Shown here: one piece after another, positions 55,901 through 64,000 of the stretch
Layout: the number at the start of each line of letters is the position of its first letter
Numbering within the stretch: position 1 is the first letter of the stretch
NCBI GenBank assembly: GCA_018398585.1
Contig: JAGTTD010000005.1
Span: forward strand, 35,528,750-35,592,749
DNA: 64,000 bases
Direction of reading: 5' to 3'
DNA from: Simmondsia chinensis
Taxonomy: Eukaryota; Streptophyta; Magnoliopsida; Caryophyllales; Simmondsiaceae
Translations under genes and position numbers: made by a program
Notes under the pieces: model-generated
The model's input: only the letters and a program-made list of their open reading frames with translations
Databases searched by the model: none
Told to the model about the DNA's origin: nothing

Positions 55901-57428
55901 CAAGATTTCACTACACACTCAACCTGCATCTTTAGTTTTTCTATTTCGGACTTATAGCGGGCTACTCTTTTCAGATTGCCCATACTTTCTTTGCATACAT
56001 TTTGTTCTGATTCGAGCCTCCGAACACAGCATAGAGAGCTAACTTGTTCTCAAAACCTTACATGTTAAAGATTGCAGTGCTATTATCTCCAACATCATCA
56101 ACAACCTCTTTTGGGAGGAACTAGTTCCCACTGCAGTCTTGATTCACCATGCTGTAAACCAAGTCATGAATAGCTCCTCTGGCCCTTTTGTTGACTTCAT
56201 CTTGATCTGAGATCGGGCCAGCCCTCTTTTTATCCAAAGTGGGTACTTCTGGACACTCTCCACTCCCTGGGAGCTCAGCAATGTAGGATCCAAAGTCTTG
56301 ACTTCCAGCAACAACCTCAAGGCTACAAAAGGATCTCAACTTCATTAAAGCATCATCAATCATTCTATTTGACTCTAAATTACTCTTTGCTGACTAGTTC
56401 TTGGGCGACCTACTATTAAGACCATCCAAAGGTTCACCATTACGGCCCTCAGTACCCGATGGCTCCCCTACTACCTTATTAAGTTTAATTTTTTGGCCAA
56501 CTTAGGGGCTCTAAGAGACTTGTCATAGGCGGCCAGGTTGGCAATGATAATGTTGTCAGCCGGACATTGTTTTATAAGATGACCCAACCTTCCATATGCA
56601 TAACAAAAGTTAGGAAGCCTTTCATATTTGAAACTAACCTAAATATCCTTCATCCCGTTTCTTTTAAGCCATAATCCTTTTTTAAGTAGGGCATTAATAT
56701 CAATAACAACTTTCAATCTAACATATTTACGCCACGCTGAGGACTGATCCAAATCAGAGTCAATTTTTTTAATAGCTTTAAAAAGGCCACCTATGTTTCT
56801 AGTGTTTTCCACAGTCATGAGATTCAAGGGGAGCCCATTGAGCTTGCACCCAAAAACCAGAGGAAAAAAAGTCCAATTCTCTAAAGGTAACATCACTCGG
56901 TCGCTCTTTAAGGACAAGACGGACATCACTTAGGGACCATGGGGGTCCCTTCAATGACTTTGTCTTTATTTTCCTTATTAGTGAAGAGGAGCAAAAGCCC
57001 ATCATGAGGGTGTCTCAGTTGGTGGTTTCTCCTACCCATGCGATCATCGCTCAATGGTCAGGAGTTCGATTCTCGCTGATGATATATTCATGACTTTCCT
57101 GCTCATGGGGATTGGGCCTCTTCATGGCCCGGGGTTGGTTGGGGCAATCCAAACCCTCGTTACCCCAAAAAAAAAAAAAAAAAAAAAAAAACATATTACC
57201 TGAAAGCTCTTGGACATCAAGTTTCTCTCTAGGGGCCCAAGCTTTGCCCAACATAACACGAATAGGGGCAACCTTGAAGATCATTTTAGGAAGCACTCTT
57301 CTCACCAAGACCAACTCTTTGAGGGCTGCATTGATCTCGTCATTGTCCAAAAGCTCAAGACAGTTCACCCCCAAACCAAGTTTTTCTGAAGAAATGTTCA
57401 CCAAGGCTAGATCGTTCCATATCTCCAT
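52920..57428 (-). pseudogene. decayed L1-type LINE
   Basis: Read from 57428 leftward: the ORF1 start (MEIWNDLALVNISSEKLGLG...) and DUF4283-type part (GPPWSLSDVRLVLKERPSD, GLPLNLMTVENTRNIGGLFK), then a CCHC-like knuckle with one Cys changed to Tyr (CYAYGRLGHLIKQC near 56600), endonuclease remains near 55880-55650, reverse transcriptase near 55280-54440 (SYDKVNLDFLEFIL, GIGLRQGDPCP; the catalytic YxDD is replaced by FSND), zinc-binding RVT domain at 53733-53482 (SVNIWSDRWIPG), and an RNase H-like domain at 53241-52933 (VIIKSDCRVAIEAV). Stops and frameshifts are spread throughout. A SINE interrupts ORF1. The element ends near the CCR4-6 promoter. Confidence 0.88.
57008..57191 (+). mobile_element. 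tRNA-derived SINE with poly(A) tail
   Basis: The head has A-box-like GGTGTCTCAGTTGGTGG and B-box-like AGTTCGATTCTCGC about 50 bases apart. The body is TTCATGGCCCGGGGTTGGTT and GGGGCAATCCAAACCC, followed by A26. It differs from the TTG-tailed family in head, body and tail. It is inserted in the ORF1 region of the L1 element. The target duplication is not obvious. Confidence 0.7.
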
Positions 57429-57711
57429 GATTAAAGTTCCGGAGATGAAAATGGAATGAAGGGGAAGAAGAGGTTGGTGGAAGGGAACAAAAAATAGAAT
57501 AAGAGACTAATGGGGGAGGGGAGGGGAATGGAAATTGGAGTGGCAGTGTTTGATAGGGGACTTGGCAGAGGCCAAGACATCCTTATATAGCCAGGGCCTG
57601 GGGTAGTTCGAGACAGTAAATGGGTAATGGAAAAGCAAATAGAGGATGGCGGAAAGAGTAGTTGGAATTAATGGTAGAAGTAAAAGGTAAGCATGGGGAA
57701 GAGGAAGCTTT

Positions 57712-58118
57712 ACCCCCTGTTTGACAACGGGGTAAAGGAGGCAAGGGTAAAGGGAAGTAAATTTCTACCCCTATTTGGCAAAGCGGTTCTACCCCCTTTA
57801 TCTTCCATTACCTCTCTTTACCCCCAATTTCTTTAACCCCAAATTGGGGGTAAAGAGGGGAAAGGGTAATTTTTAAAAAAATTTGATATTATTACCCTTA
57901 TTTTAACTATAACTCTCTTTATCCTTACTTTTTATCCAATTATCAAACAAGGGTAACTCATTTACCCCTCTTTACCCTTACCCTTACCCTTACCCCTCTT
58001 AATTTAACGTATCCAAACAAGGGTAGAATATTACCTTATCTTCCCCCCTTTACCCCTCTTTACCCTTACCCTCATTTACCGCTTTTTACCCTCCTTTACC
58101 TGCCGCTAAACAAAGCAT
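57712..58118. mobile_element. MITE rich in telomere-like TTACCC words
   Basis: Left CCCCCTGTTTGACAACGGGG and TAAAGGAGGCAAGGGTAAAG; right (other strand) GCTTTGTTTAGCGGCAGGTA and AAGGAGGGTAAAAAGCGG. Inside are runs such as (TTACCC)4 near 57972-57998. The inverted ends and the CTGTTTG start make it a transposon rather than a telomere relic. Confidence 0.65.
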
Positions 58119-58119
58119 T

Positions 58120-59437
58120 GGGAAAAGGGGGACGGATACAGGAGTAAATGCGGAGAACTCAAACCACCGGCCTATAATTAATGAAAGGGGAAGCAGATTT
58201 GAGGAACAGGGGAGCACTCGCTGTAATTTTGAGAGAGAAATAAGAAGCAGAAGTATAAGATAAATGTCCACAGGAAGGGTATAAAACCCTAGAAGCACCT
58301 GCACTCTGCAAGAGAGAGGGGGTTGGGGGCTACTTATATGTTTGTTTGACAATAAAGAATGTTTATTTTTTTTTTATTAAAATTTTTTAAAAACATTAGG
58401 AAATTTTAACAAATTTTGCTTTTAGAAAAATAGTTAAAAAATAGTTTTTCATTTTTTTTCCTTACTCTTTTAGAAAATCTAAAAACAGTTTGAAATTGCT
58501 TTTTATAATTTTTCATGCATTTATTTTTTACGAGTTCGTTTGGAACTCGAAAAATGCTACCAATGGAAAAAAATATGATTGAAAATATGCTTCCCATGTT
58601 TGAAATGCAAGGGGCAAAAAAAAATGAATGGAAAGTTAAAAATACTTGCAATAGGATTTGACGAAAACCATTTTCCTCTTAAAATTGAAAGGAAAATTGA
58701 AAAAAAATGTAATCTCGCTCCTAATGATGTCAACCTGATATACATTAGACTTAATCTTAGCTTCATATTTCATCAAGAGGGTCCGCTTTGCTTGTCACCT
58801 AAGTTCAATGGATACATTTAAGTATGCTCTATATATACACAAAGCATAAGTTGAATACAGTATATTCAGTATATAATACCTTATAAATATATTACGAATC
58901 TTTAGAACACCTGAACTGAATTTTCTCAACAATTTTTAAATCTCAAAATACCTAATATACATATTAAAATTTTAGGTACCTAGGTGATAAAAGATTAAAC
59001 ACAAAGTACCTAAATAATAAATTTTCAATAAAACACTATCAGGACAGCTGAACATGGCCAAAACAATACAAGGAAAATATAACCAATTAGATTAGGCAAT
59101 AGTTATACCTTTTTTCCTTATTTTTTTCTTCGTTTTCCAAACAAGAGAAAAAAGTTATTTTCTTTCTCTTTAACTTTATTTTCCTCATATTTTTCTTTTC
59201 TTTAATTTTTTCTAATTTCAAACGAAGCATACATGTTTTTTTCATATTCTCTTTTACTCTAAAGCTTTCTTCTCGCTCTTTTTCCTTACTCTACTCTTCT
59301 TCTTTTTCCTATGTTTTCACACTCTTGGTATCAATTCAAATATCCGACCCACACCCCACCCTTCAAGACCAAATTATATTTTTATTTAAATTTAGCACCC
59401 AGAAAACTCAATAGAACATTTTATCATAACAAGCACT
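58120..59437. other. intergenic, no recognised gene
   Basis: The region is AT-rich with long T-rich and TTTTCC-rich tracts (59100-59290) and AAATTTTCAAGGTACCTAAGTGATAAA-like words (58930-59030) also seen in CCR4-6 intron 14. No coding frame matches a known protein. Confidence 0.4.
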
Positions 59438-60615
59438 AAGATGCCGTTTGATAGAAGGAAATGAATTTGTGGAAATAGAAATAAGGGAATGGGAATGTCT
59501 TTTGGGGAGTAGAAATTAACCAGTCATTCCCACTCTTTTATTTGGTATATGTATGAAACAGAGATGGAATGAAGTTCAACTAATCATTCCCATATTTGGT
59601 ATGCATAGTGAAAGTGTGTATAAGCAAAATACTCTTCAAAAAATTTTGATATTATAACAATAACAACTATAAAAATAAAAATAACTAATAATAACAACAA
59701 CAAAAACAACAGGCCCAATGCCTCAAAGGCTCTCGCATAAACAGGGTCTAGGAGGGGTAAAGATGTACACAGCCTTACCCTCTCAGGGTAAACCCTAACG
59801 AGAGGCTGTTTCCAAGCAACCCTGACTTGATAGGCATGGAGAGCATGAAAAGCATGGAGAACATGAAGAGCATAGAAGCAAGACCAAAAGGCAAAAAGCA
59901 AACAAGCATATAGGGGAAAGAGCCTACATATGACACAATGTAAGCATATAAAGAGTATAGAAAGTATAAGCAGTGAGTAGCAATACATCACAAGACGATA
60001 TACCATAAGAGCACTTAGCGTCCAACAAACAGCAAAACTGTGTATATATAAATAGGCATGCAAGCAGCCTCATGGCACTATAGCTAACTTAGAAGTGCTC
60101 GATGCTCCTAAACAGTTATATCGGTTACATTTATACTAATCCTCCACTAAGCTCTATCTAGGGCCATTTCCTGTAGGCGAGGTCCTGCCAAATTGCCTCA
60201 ATCGAACTCCTCTTTAGCCAGCCTCTCCCTCTCTTCCTGTCTGTAATATGGAGTTGTTCGCATCTCCTAACAGGATTAGTGGTCGGTCTCCTCCTAACGT
60301 GCCCAAACCACCGTAGACATTGCTCCCTTAACTTATCATCGATTGAGGCAACAACAGCAGCAAGAATAATAATAATAACAATAACAATAATAATTACAAC
60401 AATAATAAAAATAATAATTATTCTTCTCATTCCCATTTCTACATTTCTGATCCTAGCCCCGCCTTTCCGGATATGAAAATGTGGGAATAGGAATGAATTT
60501 CATTCCCACTCCCACCCCCTCCCCCACTCTCCTGCACCAAATAGCCAAAATCAAGGTATAGTGTACTCATTCCCACTCCCATCCCTCCATACCATCATGC
60601 CAAACAGCCCCTAAA
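59438..60615. mobile_element. Harbinger-like MITE carrying an RTE LINE end
   Basis: Left (TAA)GATGCCGTTTGATAGAAGG; right (other strand) GGGGCTGTTTGGCATGATGG, with TAA outside both ends. The arms consist of GGAATG/CATTCC words. The centre has been invaded by an RTE LINE fragment and an (AAT/AAC)n microsatellite at 60350-60420. Confidence 0.6.
59690..60440 (-). mobile_element. RTE-clade LINE, 3' end with SINE-type tail
   Basis: The minus-strand frame near 60345-60158 reads [20 protein letters not shown] then RRCEQLHI and [20 protein letters not shown], the C-terminus of plant RTE LINE reverse transcriptase, ending with a stop after YRKWP. A 3' UTR follows with GCATG-rich words, then the tail GGGTTGCTTGGAAACAGCCT, GAGGGTAAGGCTGTGTACAT, CTAGACCCTG and GGCATTGGGCCTGTTG. 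This tail is base-for-base close to the SINEs. Confidence 0.85.
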
Positions 60616-61052
60616 TGCCACAAAAGAAGCTCAGAAAATTAGGTGTCAGCATGACTTGCATCATGTTGAATGCATTAGCATGTCATATATAGAACTCATT
60701 AAAAGATCGTTGTATTTTATTCATTGTGTCAACTTTATTCATTTACTTTCAATATTGTCAGTTCACACAATTTACATTATGTTATTTTAGTCATACAAAA
60801 AAATTAAAGCTCAAGTAACAAGCAATTTTTAACAGAGTGATTATGTCAAATACAAGTAATTTAATACAAACTTAATCATTGACTTAATTTAAGCTCACAT
60901 GTGACCCAATCATTTAAAATTTATTGCCAAATTAATTTTAATTTTCTCTATGACTAAATTAACATAAATAAATTGTAAAACTAAACTAACACAACTAAAT
61001 GTACAAGAACTAAATTGACAAAACAAATAAAATACAAGAACTTCCAATAGAA

Positions 61053-61170
61053 ACAACCACCACCCAGTGCCTCTTTAGAGGCTCCAGCTAAGGCATGATC
61101 CGAGGAGGTTAAAATGCATGCAGCCTTACTTCTACATGACGCTACCCTGGAGAGAATTTGTTTCCAAAGG
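61053..61170 (-). mobile_element. SINE copy, diverged
   Basis: Plus-strand CACCACCCAGTGCCTC, GAGGCTCCAGCTAAGGC, ATGCATGCAGCCTTAC and CTACCCTGGAGAGAATTTGTT mark a minus-strand tail domain. It lies 400 bases downstream of the NAA50 stop codon. Confidence 0.65.
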
Positions 61171-61592
61171 ATGACTTATGACATAAACAACCTTAAATTT
61201 ACTACATGAAGAAATATAACCAGCAAACCAGAAGAATACATAAAAAAATGTCACTGACAAAATGGTCCAAAACCCAAATCAGTTCTATCATTTATCATCT
61301 TCCAAACATCAAACTTTCTTCCTTTTTTCTTGCCCCTTTCCTTTTTCCGGTTTCGGGAAAAATACAAGCACGGTAAAATATTTTAGAAAAAGAATAAAAG
61401 AATAACATAAACGAAGACATTTTGGCTGTTCACGTTACCCTATTTACTCTTTATCCAAAACATATTACCCTATTCATATATAATAATAAACATCGACATC
61501 ATACCCTGCTTGTTCTTTTTCCAACATAATGTCCTTTTAATGTATATTTCTAAGGGGGAGGGAAGAAAACAACAATTTCAAAATTTCAACGG

Positions 61593-63594
61593 TCACTTTT
61601 TCGGCTGCGATTGCGGTAGGAACTTGGTCAAAGCGTAGCAGTCAGGAGGAGAGATATTGGTGTAATAATTATGGATCGTATCGGTGATTTCAAAGCCGAA
61701 TTTCTTGTAAAACTCGATAGCTTCGTCGTTATTCGTCTGAACATGTAAGTAGATTTCTGGGATGTTTTGTTTGGAACTGAGATCAAGAACATGGTTCAAG
61801 AGTTTTGTGCCTGTGCAACACCATATTGTAGATATTATTTAGATAGGAAAAGACATCTATAAAAAATTAGCTTAGAGCTAGGGGTGTAAACAAACCAAAA
61901 GGTCGATAAACTACTCGTGTTCAAAATTGATTATAGCTTGTTTGTGTTCGTTTCAATGCTCTGCTTATCGAGCCAAGTTTCCCTAGGGGGAGGGGTTTCA
62001 TTAACGAGCCACTGTGATCAACTCATTAACCTAGTTTATCAATTTATATAATGAAAGTGACAACAGAAAATATATAAGAAATTTAAGGAAAACAGTAAGT
62101 TTAATTGAAATATTTTCCAAAGAAAATTTTCTGGAAGAAAAATCTCTTTCCTTCAACTAAACAAAGGGTAAAACTCAAGGGAACCATAATCTAGTCAATG
62201 TTTTAGAGAGGAAACGTGCTTTGGCAAAACGAGGGAGACGAATTTTTTAAGACGATATTGCAAGTAAGGAGTTTGTATAGATTAGGGGTATAAATGAACC
62301 GACCCAGCTCACGCGCCCTTATTGGCCGGCTCATCATAAAGCTCAAAATGATCAACTCTTTTCTATCTCAAGCCAAGCCCGAGCTAATGAAGCTCAAGCT
62401 TGTAGACTCATAAGTCTAGCTTATCTTCATAAAATTCATTAGTTTAAATATATCCAATCGAGCTAAGTTTGAGCCTAAATGAGCCCAAATAACCCTTGAT
62501 TGAGCTTAAATAAGCCTAAATAAGTCAATTTCAGAGCTTGCCAAGTTAAGTTCAAGCTCAACTAGGCCGATCCGAGCCTACGATAAACCAAAATCGAGTT
62601 TACAGTTTCCAAACTCAACGAGCCAAACCTCAACCGTGTTAAATGCACACAAGCCGAGACTTGAGCCCTATCGAGCTCGGGTTCGCCTCGGCTCAGCTCC
62701 GCAACTGTACACCTCTGCTAGAAAAGAAGATTGGATGGCCTCGCTTTGTAGAGTTTTGGTATAAATAGGGTGTAAGAGAGCCGAGCCTCGGCTCGTTCCA
62801 AGCTCAAGCCGTATGCTCTTGGATTACTTCTTGTTTTTTTCCTCTTATTGATCATAGGGAAGCAGGGAATGAAGGATTTTGACCTTTCTATGACATGATT
62901 TAACACCAGAATTTTCGGAAGATGAGGGGATTTATAACTTACGTATCGTGAGATTTAAACATTTAGCATCTAGATGACATTACATTCATTATATATACTA
63001 AGGTGTCTAGGGGTTTGAAAATTCTATCAGCTAAGTATCCTAATTTGGAAGCCGGTGAACTTTTATTAAACTTCAACCAATTTTAAAGAAAATGTTGATC
63101 TGGTATATGGTTATAATAATATTTATGAGCCAGCTCCGTGTTTCCAATGAAATGCTAGCAAATTACAGTCAAATTTTTATCAATTGTAGTGGAAGCTACC
63201 TCTATATATTGTTAGAATCATGTTCCATGCCAGTACTTTCTAACAAAAATCCACCAAATTCTAGCATGATTGACAAAATTTTAAACTTCAAGGTACTTAA
63301 GAGAGAATTTTTAAACCAAAAAGTAACATATTGTATATATTGAAGCGTCGGAGGTAGTTAGAGGACAAATGACCAAAACTCATAATACTTAAAGTGGCAA
63401 ATCTCAAAAACAAATAATCATTGGAACTCATGTTAGAGCATAAATTATAAAATTAAAATTTTGTAACTTACCGATGCCTAAACCCCGATATGGCGCCAAG
63501 ACGCCCAACGTCATGATGTAAACCCGAACAACCCCGCCTTCTTTCTTCTCCAAGCGACAAGCAATTGCTCCAACGCATATGTCACTATAGTATG
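61593..63594 (-). CDS. NAA50: N-alpha-acetyltransferase 50 (NAA50), last two exons; 5' part beyond the window
   Basis: NAA50 is a GNAT acetyltransferase that acetylates N-termini beginning with Met plus a hydrophobic residue and can join the ribosome-bound NatA complex. Exons on the minus strand are 63594-63472 and 61810-61593, joined in phase (G split as G/GC), with stop at 61593-61595. Exon n-1 holds YYSDICVGAIACRLEKK and VYIMTLGVLAPYRGLGIG: the acetyl-CoA motif R-x-x-G-x-G and the Tyr that corresponds to human Tyr73. The last exon holds YLHVQTNND (His corresponding to human His112), FYKKFGFEITDTIHNYY. The 112 residues seen match the C-terminal two thirds of the 164-residue Arabidopsis protein; about 50 N-terminal residues lie to the right of the window. 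No defects. Confidence 0.94.
62284..62722. mobile_element. AGCTCG-rich hAT-like MITE in the NAA50 intron
   Basis: Left TAGGGGTATAAATGAACCGA; right (other strand) TAGCAGAGGTGTACAGTTGC. The inside is dense in GAGCTC, GAGCC and AAGCTC words. The ends look like hAT termini but no 8 bp duplication is visible. A similar shorter stretch starts TAGGGGTGTAAACAAACC at 61878. Confidence 0.5.
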
Positions 63595-63604
63595 CTGAGA
63601 ATGG

Positions 63605-63800
63605 AAAAGACAAAAGCAAAAAGATTAAGAGAGAAAACATATACAAAAAGCTAAAGATAAGATGTCTTAAGTCATCAAATAAAAGCCCAAAAACTAATAA
63701 GATTAAGTGTTCCAATCTCTCTGCAAATCTGCCAATGCTATGTCTAGTAAGATCCCAAGGCTCTTAGTCCAAAGAGCACCTAAAGATACCACAATATTCT
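63605..63800 (-). mobile_element. L1 LINE 3'-end fragment
   Basis: Minus-strand AAGACATCTTATCTTTAGCT and TTTGTATATGTTTTCTCTCTTAATC match the L1 ends at 7795, 8160 and 50850. It lies in the NAA50 intron directly upstream of the first visible exon. Sequence from 63800 to 64000 shows no exon. Confidence 0.5.
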
Positions 63801-64000
63801 ATGATAAATTCACTGGTGTATACAGGTCTTTGAAAAATATTCCTTTCTAGTCAAATACACCAAAAAATCTCAACCTTAGCTGCTAAGATTAGGACGTCTT
63901 TCCTCCCTCCTATGCTATGGCAATTGATCAGAAGTTTTCCTCCTCCATATGCCATGGTATTTGATCAGAAGAGTACTCTTAACTAATCTTCGACTAATCC

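Noticed and set aside
57960..58000. Interstitial telomere
   Set aside because: The runs are six-base TTACCC words without the plant AAACCCT unit, and they lie inside a TIR-bounded element.
59584..60063. 159-codon minus-strand frame rich in Leu and Tyr
   Set aside because: It runs through the RTE LINE 3' UTR, the tail domain and a microsatellite; there is no conserved motif.

Overview
This 64 kb window is nuclear DNA from a flowering plant, almost certainly a eudicot. It is AT-rich. Its genes have many GT-AG introns, their proteins match the Arabidopsis families closely, and the spaces are filled with plant transposons: hAT, Harbinger-type MITEs, L1 and RTE LINEs, SINEs and LTR elements. I cannot name the species from sequence alone. 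The TTG-tailed SINEs are of the TS/Au ('Angio-domain') kind.

Four protein genes are supported, all on the minus strand. From the left: the first 36 codons of an unrecognised gene run off the edge (1-110). RPT6, an ATPase subunit of the 26S proteasome cap, is complete in 8 exons (1731-11148). A CCR4-type deadenylase of the CCR4-6 subgroup is complete in 16 exons over 24.7 kb (27337-51993). The last two exons of NAA50, an N-terminal acetyltransferase, lie at the right edge (61593-63594). The splice phases of the three recognised genes close without error and give 408, about 755 and 113 (partial) codons of product. No operon logic applies; these are independent housekeeping genes.

Between RPT6 and CCR4-6 (11.2-27.3 kb) lie an LTR retrotransposon of unknown coding capacity inserted in a SINE, a large fold-back element with a nested MITE, and a 4.7 kb hAT transposon with a broken transposase. 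CCR4-6 has two giant introns. Intron 15 (7.0 kb) holds two inverted copies of an unknown element and an F-box gene fragment. Intron 2 (8.8 kb) holds an RTE LINE end, a second hAT element (2.8 kb) and two tandem Harbinger-like MITEs. Upstream of CCR4-6 come two palindromic MITEs and a decayed L1 LINE.

The most notable find is a family of short retroelements whose 5' half is a 5S rRNA gene sequence, internal promoter included, and whose 3' half is the tail of an RTE-type LINE that is also present in the window. Three copies have perfect 17-18 bp target duplications or a clear 5S start, one is split by the LTR element, and one has lost its promoter by internal deletion. They look like 5S-derived SINEs mobilised by the RTE LINE, i.e. 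a promoter and a LINE-recognition tail caught side by side.
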